A stretch of 64,000 nucleotides of DNA from Cellulomonas chitinilytica (GTDB lineage Bacteria; Actinomycetota; Actinomycetes; Actinomycetales; Cellulomonadaceae), in NCBI RefSeq assembly GCF_016862675.1, contig NZ_BONK01000005.1, forward strand, positions 239,227 through 303,226, read 5' to 3'. Within the stretch, counting starts at the first letter, position 1, and each line of letters begins with the position of its first letter. This document shows positions 7,368 through 15,699 of the stretch, piece after piece. Both the position numbers and the translations under genes were made by a program. The notes beneath the pieces were generated by a model. It searched no databases, was not told the DNA's origin, and saw only the letters and a list, made by a program, of their open reading frames with translations.

Positions 7368-7967
7368 TCAGGCGAAAACGGCTGCGGCCAGGGCGCCTAT
7401 TGCGATTCCCCCGAGCCCACCCCAGAGGGCCTGTGGCGCCGTGTGCTGGCGTAGCGCCACTCGGGCCGCGGCGAGTGCCATGAGGAGTGCCAGCGCGCAC
7501 ATCCCTGCGATGGGGATCCATCCGAGCAACAGACCCGTGAGGGTGCCGAAGAAGAGGCAATGAGCAGAGATGTTGGCGCGTGCGCCGACGCGCGTCACGA
7601 GGCCGACGACGAAGAACGCGATGAACGCCCGGATCACCTCGGAGGGGAGGCCCATCAACCAGCCGGCAACAAGGGCGAGCACCTCCGCTGCGAGCACGAC
7701 GGGTACCGCGCGGTGGCGGGTAAGTGAGCCAGGGCCCCCGAGCCACCGCAGGATGCCGATCGCGGCGAGGAGCGTCCCTCCGAAGAGACCGACGACCATC
7801 GCAAGCGTGGCCCATGGGGGCGACGCTGCGACGAGCGACGCGAGCACGGTCGCAGCGAGCGTGGCGGGTACAGGCCCCAGGATCTTCGAGATCACAAGAG
7901 CCCACCGCGGGCCCTTGTGCGGCGCGGATGTGTCTGCCACCGTTAACTGTGGTTGATGAGGTTCCAC
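7368..7967 (-). CDS. PAP2-like integral membrane protein
   Basis: The product is 199 residues with about six membrane segments from residue 25 onward. It follows the layout of actinobacterial phosphatidic-acid-phosphatase-like proteins: a TRHRAVPVV loop, a segment ISAHCLFFGTLTG where the family has its Ser-x-His site, and a final ARVALRQHTAPQAL that corresponds to the R-x5-H motif. The full catalytic triplet of PAP2 enzymes is degenerate, so lipid phosphatase activity is uncertain. The start is also uncertain: GTG 7967 opens the frame, and GTG about 30 bases further in is an alternative; neither has a convincing ribosome-binding site. Confidence 0.6.
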   Translation of the reverse strand: MEPHQPQLTVADTSAPHKGPRWALVISKILGPVPATLAATVLASLVAASPPWATLAMVVGLFGGTLLAAIGILRWLGGPGSLTRHRAVPVVLAAEVLALVAGWLMGLPSEVIRAFIAFFVVGLVTRVGARANISAHCLFFGTLTGLLLGWIPIAGMCALALLMALAAARVALRQHTAPQALWGGLGGIAIGALAAAVFA

Positions 7968-8001
7968 TCGCAGACCAACTGTCGTTCAGGAGACTGGGCG
8001 G

Positions 8002-8475
8002 ATGACGGAGATCAGCGGCCTATCTTCAGGGCTTCCAGCGAAGCTCAATCGCCTCTTCGAGACTATGCGACCACCGGGCGCGCCGGACCGCGAGTACACC
8101 CATGAGGAAGTCGCCCGCGGCGTCGCGGAGGCGGGTGGCCCGACCATCTCTGCCACGTACGTCTGGATGCTCCGCACCGGGAAGCGTGACAACCCGACGA
8201 AGCGTCACCTCGAAGCGCTCGCCAGGTTCTTCGGCGTCAGCCCGGCCTACTTCTTCGACGAGGACCAAGGCCCACACATCGACGAGCAGCTCGCCGCAGC
8301 GGCCGCTCTTCGCGACGCAGGCGTCCGTGCAGTCGCTCTCCGTGCATCTGGGCTCTCCCCGGCGAGCCTCGAAGCGCTCATGTTGATGCTCGAGCGCGTC
8401 CGCGAGCTCGAGCATCAACACGGCACCAACAAGGGGGCAGTGAACGGTGGCAGCGAACCTGCGGCGACGGGCTGA
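8002..8475 (+). CDS. EspR-like XRE-family transcriptional regulator
   Basis: The product is 157 residues. Residues about 10-80 form an HTH domain of the EspR type (KLNRLFETMRPPG at the start, YVWMLRTGKRDNPT before the recognition helix, then LARFFGVSPAYFFDED), followed by a helical dimerisation tail with DAGVRAVALRASGLS. The family was defined by the mycobacterial nucleoid-associated ESX-1 regulator. The next two genes overlap it in sequence order (8447 starts inside it, 8952 inside 8447), and together they form the regulator/HExxH protein/MAB_1171c set seen in many actinobacteria. Confidence 0.8.
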   Translation: MTEISGLSSGLPAKLNRLFETMRPPGAPDREYTHEEVARGVAEAGGPTISATYVWMLRTGKRDNPTKRHLEALARFFGVSPAYFFDEDQGPHIDEQLAAAAALRDAGVRAVALRASGLSPASLEALMLMLERVRELEHQHGTNKGAVNGGSEPAATG

Positions 8476-8968
8476 GGCCGCGCTCAGTGCGCTCGGGCTG
8501 ACCGGCCCGATCACGAACGAGCAGATCAAGGGCATCCTCGAGCATGATCGAGGGCGACCCATCGTGGTCCGGACGGCGCCGGCCAAGGTCTTCACGAACG
8601 CGGCCTGCGGCGCGTGGCTCGAGGCCGAGACGATCGATGTGATCCTCGTCCCGGACGATGCCGACCCGATGCTGCAGGCGCACACCGTCCGTCACGAGTA
8701 CGGCCACATGATCCTGAGGCATCAGGGAGGCGCCAGCTCGATCGTCGGCGCGGAGACGCTCCGCGAGCTGGTGCGACTGACGATGCCCGATCTGGATCCT
8801 GAACGGGTCGTGGCGATGCTGGGTCGCGCGAGCTTCACTGGTCCCTCGGAGCGGGACGCAGAGATGATCGCGTCTCTGCTCACGCTCCGGTCGGTCCGCG
8901 CAGCCGATGTTCTGGAGAACGCTGAGACTGAGTCCCTGCGGCGCGCGCTCGGTGGCAGCGGTGTCTGA
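8447..8968 (+). CDS. ImmA/IrrE-like protein with HExxH motif
   Basis: The product is 173 residues, starting at GTG 8447 inside the end of the EspR-like gene, with AAGGGGG about 10 bases upstream. Residues about 82-95 read VRHEYGHMILRH, the zinc-binding HExxH of ImmA/IrrE-type metallopeptidases, preceded by a beta-rich N-terminal half. In known systems such proteins cleave a partner HTH repressor; here the partner would be the EspR-like regulator immediately upstream. Whether the third zinc ligand is present cannot be judged by eye. It overlaps the start of the membrane protein gene by 17 bases. Confidence 0.7.
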   Translation: MAANLRRRAEAALSALGLTGPITNEQIKGILEHDRGRPIVVRTAPAKVFTNAACGAWLEAETIDVILVPDDADPMLQAHTVRHEYGHMILRHQGGASSIVGAETLRELVRLTMPDLDPERVVAMLGRASFTGPSERDAEMIASLLTLRSVRAADVLENAETESLRRALGGSGV

Positions 8969-10106
8969 CGGGCTGGTGGTGGCGCTCGCGCTCTGGGTGG
9001 TCGCTGGCATCCAGGTGGTGCGCACTCTTCGCGGTGCGGGGTCGTGGTCGCTGACGGTTGCGGTGGTGGCGCTGGCCACCGGCCTGACGATCGACGCGGA
9101 TGTCGTCAGTGCCGCGCTCGGCCGGTCGGTCGTTCTTGCCGTCGTCGAGCACACCTCCATCCTTGTAGCCGCAGTCGCCACTCTCGCCTTCATTCGCTGC
9201 GCAGCCGACGAGAACGGCCATCTCGCGAACCCGGTACGGCGTGCGGCGTGGATCGTCGCTGCGGTCGCACTCACGGCCCCGCTGCTGCGCGCGACCCAGG
9301 AACTTCCCGCGGCGGCCGAGGCGCGCGCTGACGTGTACGCCGATTCGCCGTTCTGGGGGATCCACTGGGCGACGTTCCTAGGACTTCTCATGGTCGTCAT
9401 GTGCCGCTGCGCGGTGCTGGGCTTCAGTAACGCCCCGCGCGCGCGAGGGCTGCTCCGGGTGCGGCTCGTCGGTATCGGCGTCGCATGCGTGGTGGGTGCT
9501 GGCTACGCGGTGCTGAAGTCCGTCCTTCTCGTCACGCTCGCACTTTCGCTCGGCTCCGCTGAACTGGCGGATGTGCTGAGTGCGGCAGAGCAGGCGGCGC
9601 TGATGCTGTCGATCACGATCACCGCAGCCGCACTTCTCGCTGGGGCGGTCGAGTCGATCCGGCAGGAGATCGTGGTGCGCTCTCGCGTGTGGGCGCTGTG
9701 GCCGCTGTGGGTCGGGCTCTGGGAGCACGCCCCGCACATGCCCTCCGCGACGCCGCCTCGCCGGCTGGCCGCGACGTTGGCGCGCGAGAGCCGAATGATC
9801 CTGGTCCGCCAGGTCGTCGAGCTCGGTGATGCGACAAGGACGCTCGGGCCGTTCCTGAGAGAGCGCGACGCGTCCAGTCCCGCCGACGAGGCCCGTGCGC
9901 TCGCGGACGCCGCTGCACGCCGTTCGGCCGGCGCCATTCCAGAGGGGCCAGGGCAGCCGGCTCCGGGAAGCACTGTGGACGAGCGGGTGGCGTACCTTCG
10001 GCCCATCGCTCGGGGATGGGGCCGGACGGGCGCGGCCGCCTCGAAGACCGGAGCGCCTCGCGGCGCGCCGGTCCGAACTGTGTACGACAGCGACCGCGAG
10101 GCGTAA
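8952..10106 (+). CDS. MAB_1171c-type membrane protein with C-terminal DUF6545-like domain
   Basis: The product is 384 residues. The N-terminal 220 residues hold about seven membrane segments; residues about 235-340 are a cytosolic helical domain (WALWPLWVGLWEHAPH followed by a long Arg-rich helix), matching the putative-transporter family named after mycobacterial MAB_1171c. The last 40 residues are a Gly/Pro/Arg-rich tail. GTG 8952 gives a 17-base overlap with the HExxH gene; GTG 8961 is nearly as good. It presumably acts as the membrane component of the regulator/protease module; a transport substrate has not been established for the family as far as I know. Confidence 0.75.
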   Translation: MAAVSDGLVVALALWVVAGIQVVRTLRGAGSWSLTVAVVALATGLTIDADVVSAALGRSVVLAVVEHTSILVAAVATLAFIRCAADENGHLANPVRRAAWIVAAVALTAPLLRATQELPAAAEARADVYADSPFWGIHWATFLGLLMVVMCRCAVLGFSNAPRARGLLRVRLVGIGVACVVGAGYAVLKSVLLVTLALSLGSAELADVLSAAEQAALMLSITITAAALLAGAVESIRQEIVVRSRVWALWPLWVGLWEHAPHMPSATPPRRLAATLARESRMILVRQVVELGDATRTLGPFLRERDASSPADEARALADAAARRSAGAIPEGPGQPAPGSTVDERVAYLRPIARGWGRTGAAASKTGAPRGAPVRTVYDSDREA

Positions 10107-10223
10107 CCTGCACGATAAGCGCTAGTGCATATTGATCAGAATCGCGAGGGCCCGACTGCCGGAGGCTGGCCCGGCGCTTGCGGAAGGTGCCAGTCGCAGG
10201 GCGCGGTGAGCAGGGGGAGAGCG

Positions 10224-10826
10224 ATGGTCGTGAAGTGCCGTCTCGCGGGGGCGCTAGGCGCGCCGCTCGTGCTCCTGCTCGCCGCATGCACGAGCAGCGG
10301 CAACGCACCTGAGGCGTCGACGAGCGCGCCGACGCAGGCCGCCCCGACGACCGCGGCGCCCTCGCTCTCGGCGGAGGACGAGGCCGCAAGTGCCGCGGCA
10401 CAGGTCGTGAGTGCCTACTTCCGAACGGTGGTCAGCTGCCTCGCCGACCCGCCGAACTCTCCGTCGACGTGCTTCGACGGCGTGACGATCGCGACCGAGC
10501 GCACCAACATGAACAACGCGCTGATCAGCGCACAGCAGGCGAAGACGAAGGCCGTCGGCTCGATCGAGGTGGTCTCAACGGAACGTCGGAGCGTTGACCT
10601 GAGCGGCGATCCCTCCGCTACGCCGCCAGTCGCGCCGACGGTCGTGCTGCGGGTGTGCAGCGATGGAGCGACGTTCGATGTGCTGAACTCCGCCGGCCAG
10701 TCGGTCATCCCCGCGACCCAGCCCGATCGCGAAGTCGCCGACGTCACGGTCGTCGACTACGGGTACCCGGATGCCACGCAGTGGCGCGTGGGGCTGGTGA
10801 CGCCGGTCCAGGGGGCGACATGCTGA
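10224..10826 (+). CDS. Putative lipoprotein of the Tad locus
   Basis: The product is 200 residues. ATG 10224 follows GGGGGAGAG with 4 bases spacing. Residues 1-24 are a lipoprotein signal ending in LLLAACTSS, with Cys as the lipidated residue, then a Thr/Ala/Pro linker and a mixed alpha/beta domain from about 55. It is the first gene of the long run that becomes the Tad pilus operon and its stop overlaps the next start (ATGCTGA). It may be a surface-anchored accessory or assembly protein for the pilus; no named family was recognised. Confidence 0.7.
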   Translation: MVVKCRLAGALGAPLVLLLAACTSSGNAPEASTSAPTQAAPTTAAPSLSAEDEAASAAAQVVSAYFRTVVSCLADPPNSPSTCFDGVTIATERTNMNNALISAQQAKTKAVGSIEVVSTERRSVDLSGDPSATPPVAPTVVLRVCSDGATFDVLNSAGQSVIPATQPDREVADVTVVDYGYPDATQWRVGLVTPVQGATC

Positions 10827-11695
10827 GCCGGCGGCTCGCACTGGTGGGGGCCGCTTTTGCTCTTGCCGTCCCCGTGACGTCGGCGGTCGCGTGGGCGGAG
10901 GACCCGGTGACGTGCGCGTCGTACGGGCCGCACGGCGTGTGCCTGATCTGGTCGGAGAGCCCCGGGGGAGAAGGAACCGGAGGCGGTGGTGGTGCCGGAG
11001 GCGGGGCGGGGGACGGTGGGCTCAACATCATCGTCGTCGACGGTCGCCAGTGCGTTCCGGCAGGGCTGACGCAGCCTCAGCCGCCTATGACCTTCCCGAT
11101 CTGGGGCGGGCACACCGACGGCGCGATCTACGACTGCGTCGCTGGGACCGTCGCCGGCCGAGCGGGGTTCGTGACGACAGGGGTGACGTTGCAGTACTGG
11201 TCGGCAACGGCGCCGGTTCCGCCGCCAGACCCTGCCGTTCTCGCTCGTGAGGCGGTCTCGGAGATGGCGCTCCAAGCGATCCGGGTGGGCATCGCGCCGA
11301 GCGCCGAGGACGGGGCAGTGGGACTCGTCGGGATGCCGAACTGGATGTGGATCGACCGGCCAGATCAGCAGACGTTCGGGCCGATCACACGAACCGCCTC
11401 GACGGGTGGCTGGAGCGTCACGGCGACGGCCCGGGTCGCGTCAGTGTCGTGGGACATGGGTGACGGACAGATCGTCACCTGCCGGGGTGCCGGGACGCCG
11501 TACTCGCCGGACGCCGGGCGATCGTCGTCGCCGGACTGCGGGCACACCTACACGGCCCAGGGCCAGTACGCCGTACAGGCCACGTCGCACTGGGTCGTGA
11601 CCTGGGCGGGGATCGGTCGCACCGGCACGATCCGCCTGGATCTGCGGGAGTCGGTGCCGGTGACCATCGGCGAAGTCCAGGTCCTGAGGCAGTAG
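10820..11695 (+). CDS. Secreted PKD-like protein of the Tad locus
   Basis: The product is 291 residues, starting at ATG 10820 within the end of the lipoprotein gene. It has an N-terminal signal peptide ending at about SAVAWA (residue 26), a Gly-rich linker near residues 50-70, and a C-terminal beta-sandwich region with VSWDMGDGQIVTC, the WDxGDG pattern of PKD folds, followed by CGHTYTAQGQYAV. Four Cys residues could form disulphides outside the cell. Similar secreted proteins sit at the head of actinobacterial tad operons; a role in pilus assembly or adhesion is inferred from position only. Confidence 0.7.
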   Translation: MLSRRLALVGAAFALAVPVTSAVAWAEDPVTCASYGPHGVCLIWSESPGGEGTGGGGGAGGGAGDGGLNIIVVDGRQCVPAGLTQPQPPMTFPIWGGHTDGAIYDCVAGTVAGRAGFVTTGVTLQYWSATAPVPPPDPAVLAREAVSEMALQAIRVGIAPSAEDGAVGLVGMPNWMWIDRPDQQTFGPITRTASTGGWSVTATARVASVSWDMGDGQIVTCRGAGTPYSPDAGRSSSPDCGHTYTAQGQYAVQATSHWVVTWAGIGRTGTIRLDLRESVPVTIGEVQVLRQ

Positions 11696-11719
11696 ATCCC
11701 GTTCGGTGAGGGGGAACCG

Positions 11720-12451
11720 GTGAATGGGCGAACGATGACGGTGGCGGACGCGACCGGCGGGCCTCGCACGACGAGCGACCGGGGCGTCCCCGGCTCGCTC
11801 GTCAGTGAAGTGGAGGCGACGCCACTGGTTCCTAGCCCACCGAAGGGCCGCAGGCGGTGGGGCCTGTTCAGCGCCATGGTGCTCGTGGTCTGCCTGGGTG
11901 CCTTGGGGAACGTCTGGCTGCACGCGTCGACATCGACCGCCCAGCCCGTCGTCGCCGCGCGCTCGACGATCGAGCGGGGGACACTCATCGGCCGCGATCA
12001 GCTCATGACGGTCCGGATCGACAAGGACCTCGCGCTGCGTACTGTGCCTGGTGCCGGCCTCGACAGCCTCGTCGGTCAGCGAGCCTCGCTGGACGTCGCG
12101 GCAGGATCGCTGATCACGGCGGAGTCAGTCACGGCCGAGAACATCCCGTCCGAGGGCCACTCGCTCGTCGGCGTTGCGGTCTCCACCGGGATGCTGCCTG
12201 GCGTCGAGCTCGTGAGCGGAGACGAGGTCCAGGTCGTGACGACCCAGGACCCGCTCACCGCGACGGACGGGGCAGCGGCGACACCGGTGACGACGCGCGC
12301 CGTCGTGGTGTCCGAGCAGACCGGGGTACAGGGAAGCAACGGCACCCAGACGGTGGTGACGGTGCAGGTGCCGACCGTGGACGCGCCGCAGCTGGCAGCG
12401 GCCTCCGCCACGGGCACGGTCGCGATCGTCCTGGACTCACGGGACAGGTGA
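11720..12451 (+). CDS. SAF-domain protein, CpaB/RcpC-like pilus assembly factor
   Basis: The product is 243 residues from GTG 11720 (GGGGGAACC upstream). A cytosolic N-terminus of about 45 residues is followed by one membrane segment (residues about 48-68) and an extracytoplasmic SAF domain (about 75-140: VVAARSTIERGTLIGRDQL ... LDVAAGSLITAESV). SAF/CpaB proteins of Tad systems are periplasmic or wall-zone scaffolds. It lies 4 bases before the TadZ gene, consistent with a single Tad transcript. Confidence 0.8.
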   Translation: MNGRTMTVADATGGPRTTSDRGVPGSLVSEVEATPLVPSPPKGRRRWGLFSAMVLVVCLGALGNVWLHASTSTAQPVVAARSTIERGTLIGRDQLMTVRIDKDLALRTVPGAGLDSLVGQRASLDVAAGSLITAESVTAENIPSEGHSLVGVAVSTGMLPGVELVSGDEVQVVTTQDPLTATDGAAATPVTTRAVVVSEQTGVQGSNGTQTVVTVQVPTVDAPQLAAASATGTVAIVLDSRDR

Positions 12452-12455
12452 AGTC

Positions 12456-13280
12456 ATGAGCCTCATCGTGCTGACCTCTGCCTCGGGATCCCCCGGGGTG
12501 ACCACGACCGCTCTCGGACTGGCCCTGACGTGGCCGCGGCCGGCGATCCTCGTGGACGCGGATCCGACAGGTGCCTCGGCGGTGGCAGCGGGCTACCTCC
12601 GGGGCGAGGTGCTGCTGCCGGAAGCGATGATCGAGCTCGCGCTGGCGCAACGCGAGGGTCAGCTGCTGGAGGCCGTGGCACGGCTGGCTCTGCCACTTCC
12701 GGGGTGCGGGGTGCGGTTCGTCCCCGGCATCCGCTCGCACGAGCAGGCGCCATCGCTGGTCGGGCTCTGGGAGCCGTTGTCCGACGTGCTGCGATCGTTC
12801 GACACGACCGGGCAGGATGTGATCGTCGACGCCGGGCGTCTCGGCCTCGTCGGCAGCCCGGATCCGGTCCTGGACGCCGCGGACATGGCCATCGTCGTGG
12901 TGCGCTCCGACATGGTCGCCCTCTCCGGGGCCAGGTCGTGGATCGAGACCCTCTGTACGCGGTTCGAGCGAGGAGGAGCGGCACGGGCGCTGGCCGTGCT
13001 GCTCGTGGGGGAGCGCGCACCGTTCGGGGCGCGGGACATCGCACGAGCCCTCGCGCTGCCGGTGGTGGCCACCGTGGCCTGGGATCCGGCCAACGCGGCG
13101 GTCCTCTCACGCGGTGAGCTCCCGCCGCGGGCTGGGATCTGGCAGCGCCTCGCGGGTCGCAGCGGATGGGAAGACAGCGTCCTGCTCGGAACCCTGCGGG
13201 CGGCGGGCAGCGCGATCCGGGGGACCGTCCTGGCGGACATCGAGATGCTGCAAGGCGCGGAAGGGCGGAGCCCGGCGTGA
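12456..13280 (+). CDS. tadZ: TadZ/CpaE-like ParA-family protein with atypical Walker A
   Basis: The product is 274 residues. The N-terminus has the MinD/ParA opening (LIVLTSASGSPGVTTTALGL), with the P-loop as SGSPGVTTT instead of KGGVGKT, so both signature lysines are missing. ILVDADPTGAS and VIVDAGRLG supply the other nucleotide-site strands. TadZ proteins are polar localisation factors of Tad pili and often have degraded ATPase motifs, which fits. No N-terminal receiver-like domain is present. Its stop overlaps the GTG start of the ATPase gene. Confidence 0.75.
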   Translation: MSLIVLTSASGSPGVTTTALGLALTWPRPAILVDADPTGASAVAAGYLRGEVLLPEAMIELALAQREGQLLEAVARLALPLPGCGVRFVPGIRSHEQAPSLVGLWEPLSDVLRSFDTTGQDVIVDAGRLGLVGSPDPVLDAADMAIVVVRSDMVALSGARSWIETLCTRFERGGAARALAVLLVGERAPFGARDIARALALPVVATVAWDPANAAVLSRGELPPRAGIWQRLAGRSGWEDSVLLGTLRAAGSAIRGTVLADIEMLQGAEGRSPA

Positions 13281-14833
13281 GCGACCCGGCGGCGTGGGAG
13301 ACGACAACACTGGAGCTCGAGGCGCTGCCGCTCTGGGCGGGGATATCTCGGCACGGTCGTGTACGCGGCGACTTCTCGATGAGTGGAGTGCCGGATGCCG
13401 TGCGGCACTCGGGAGCGGGGGATACGTCCTCAGTGACGGCGACATCGCCCACCGCAGGTCGGGAGAGCGGCATCGACTGGGGCCTGGTCACCGCCTTCCG
13501 AACGCAGGTCGCCACAGAGCTGACGAAGACGCAGGAGTGGTCGGGCGAGGACGGCGAGGGCGGTGGTGGCGGTGTCGACCGCCCGACGCGGGAGCGCCTC
13601 GGCCGACGGATCATCGATGACCTGCTGCGGGCGCACCGGGGGAGCGAGCTCGCCGCAGGTGCCGGTGAAGCGTGGTCCCGCGAGCGAGAGGCCGCGATCG
13701 GTCAGGCCGTGTTCGACGCAGCGTTCCGGCTCGGCAGGCTGCAACCACTCGTCGACCGCGACGACGTGGAGAACATCTTCATCCTGGGGCGACGGGTCCT
13801 GCTGCAGCTGGTGGACGGGTCGCGGGTCGAGGGACCGGCCGTTGCGGACACCGCCGAGGAGCTGATCGACTTCCTCAAGTTCGTGGCCAACCGTTCGGAG
13901 TCGAACCCGCGTCCGTTCTCGGAGGGCACGCCGAAGCTGCACATGAAGCTTGACGGCGGCGCTCGCCTGGCGGCGACCGCCTGGGTCGTGAGCGAGCCGA
14001 CCGTCGTCATCCGTCGGCACCGGTTCGCGCTCGACTCCCTGTCCGCGTGGGTCGAGCGGGACGGCCTGAGTCCGTCAGCCGCGAACTTCCTGGGCGCGAT
14101 GGTCGCCGCCGGATGGAGCGCGGTTGTGGCTGGTCCGCAGTCCGCCGGCAAGACGACGCTCACGCGGGCCATGTGCGCGCACGTCCCCGAGTGGGAGGTG
14201 ATCGGCACGTTCGAGACCGAGTACGAGCTGTTCCTCAAGGCGGCGGGCCGGCACGACGTCGTTGTGGAGTGGGAGGCGCGTCCAGGGATCGGCGAGCTTG
14301 GTGCGAGCGGTCGGGCCGCGGGGGCGTACGGGCTCGACGAGGCCCTGGACGACAGCTTCCGCTTCGCGCTGGACCGCCAGATCGTCGGTGAGGTCCGTGG
14401 CCGCGAGGTCTGGACGATGATCAAGGCGATGGAGAGCGGGACGGGGTCGCTGTCCACGACGCACGCCGCCAGCGCTGAGGCGTGCATCCGCAAGCTGGTC
14501 ACCTGCGCGATGGAGGCGGGCCCGCACGTGACCCGGGACCTGGCGTTGGAGAAGCTCGTCGGTGCCCTGCAGGTCGTCGTACAGCTCCGGCGTCGGGTGC
14601 TCACCCTGCCTGACGGCAGCCGTGAGTTGCGCAGGTGGGTCAGCGAGATCGTGCTGGTGGAGCCTGGGGAGCGTGAGACCGGGTTCGCGCTCACCCACCT
14701 GTACGGTCCCAGCGGATCCGGCCCGGCGCGCGCGACCGGGATGCTGCCGAATCGATGCCACGAGCTCGTCGACTTCGGGCTCGACATCGACCTGTTCCAG
14801 CGTGAGGCTCGCGCAGCTGGGTGGTCCTCATGA
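13277..14833 (+). CDS. tadA: Tad secretion ATPase (TadA/CpaF family)
   Basis: The product is 518 residues from GTG 13277, which overlaps the previous stop. It is a hexameric type II/IV secretion ATPase that powers pilus assembly. Visible are a Walker A loop at about residue 285 (GPQSAGKTTLTRA), the Glu/Asp-rich stretch after it, and GEVRGREVWTMIKAMESG with TTHAASAEACIRKL for the Walker B/His-box region. About 80 N-terminal residues precede the conserved core and vary in this family. The 4-base overlaps on both sides indicate coupled expression with TadZ and TadB. Confidence 0.9.
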   Translation: MSDPAAWETTTLELEALPLWAGISRHGRVRGDFSMSGVPDAVRHSGAGDTSSVTATSPTAGRESGIDWGLVTAFRTQVATELTKTQEWSGEDGEGGGGGVDRPTRERLGRRIIDDLLRAHRGSELAAGAGEAWSREREAAIGQAVFDAAFRLGRLQPLVDRDDVENIFILGRRVLLQLVDGSRVEGPAVADTAEELIDFLKFVANRSESNPRPFSEGTPKLHMKLDGGARLAATAWVVSEPTVVIRRHRFALDSLSAWVERDGLSPSAANFLGAMVAAGWSAVVAGPQSAGKTTLTRAMCAHVPEWEVIGTFETEYELFLKAAGRHDVVVEWEARPGIGELGASGRAAGAYGLDEALDDSFRFALDRQIVGEVRGREVWTMIKAMESGTGSLSTTHAASAEACIRKLVTCAMEAGPHVTRDLALEKLVGALQVVVQLRRRVLTLPDGSRELRRWVSEIVLVEPGERETGFALTHLYGPSGSGPARATGMLPNRCHELVDFGLDIDLFQREARAAGWSS

Positions 14834-15699
14834 CCGTGTCGGTGACCTCGGGCGTGTTCGGAGCACTGGTCGTCGGTGGTGCGGCCGGGATGGTCGTCGC
14901 GCTGCGACGGCAGCCGCCGAGGGCATCGGCCGCCCGGGCGCGATCCGGTCTCGCCCGGCGATGGTCGCGGACACCCCGACGGACGAAGAACCTCCTCGCG
15001 GTCGCGACCCTGACCGGTGTGCTGCTCGCTCTGCTCACCGGCTGGCTCGTGTCGCTGATGATCGTGCCGCTCGCCGCGCTGATGTTGCCGTACCTTCTGG
15101 CAGACCCGCCGTCGGCGCGACAGATTCGGCGGGTCGAGGCGATGGAGGAGTGGACGCGCGGTCTCGCGGGTGTGCTCGCCGCGGGCGTCGGCCTGGAGCA
15201 GGCAGTCACCGCCACCCTGCGCTCCACGCCGGACGCCATCAGGCCGGAAGTCACGCGCCTCGTCGGCCGGCTGCGGGCCCGTTGGGACACGCGGAAGGCG
15301 TTGCTGACGTTCGCCGACGAGCTCGACGACGTCACCGGGGACCTCATCGCCGCGAACCTGATCCTGGCGGCGCAGCGTCGCAACCGATCACTCGCGGCTG
15401 CGCTGCAAGGTGTCGCCGAGTCCGTGTCCGAAGACGTCGCCTCCCGCCGACGCGTTGAGGCGGGGCGGGCCAAGCCGCGCGGGTCGGCGCGGATCGTCAC
15501 GCTGTTCTCGCTGGGCGTCCTTGGCGTGCTCGCTCTCACTGGCGACTATGTCGCCCCGTATGGAACGCCACTGGGCCAGTTGGTGCTCGCGGTCCTGCTT
15601 GCTGCCTACGTCGGGGCCCTCGTGTGGATGCGCAAGATGAGCGAGGGGAAGCCGATGAAGCGGTTCCTTGGCCCGGCTGCTCGGGCAGGTGCGCGATGA
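14830..15699 (+). CDS. tadB: TadB-like platform protein (type II secretion F domain)
   Basis: The product is 289 residues, ATG 14830 overlapping the ATPase stop. It has N-terminal membrane segments (about residues 5-25 and 58-95), a cytosolic four-helix T2SSF domain (about 110-225: VLAAGVGLEQAVTATLRS ...), and two C-terminal membrane segments. In Tad systems TadB and TadC form the inner-membrane platform on which the ATPase acts. Its stop overlaps the TadC start. Confidence 0.88.
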   Translation: MTVSVTSGVFGALVVGGAAGMVVALRRQPPRASAARARSGLARRWSRTPRRTKNLLAVATLTGVLLALLTGWLVSLMIVPLAALMLPYLLADPPSARQIRRVEAMEEWTRGLAGVLAAGVGLEQAVTATLRSTPDAIRPEVTRLVGRLRARWDTRKALLTFADELDDVTGDLIAANLILAAQRRNRSLAAALQGVAESVSEDVASRRRVEAGRAKPRGSARIVTLFSLGVLGVLALTGDYVAPYGTPLGQLVLAVLLAAYVGALVWMRKMSEGKPMKRFLGPAARAGAR

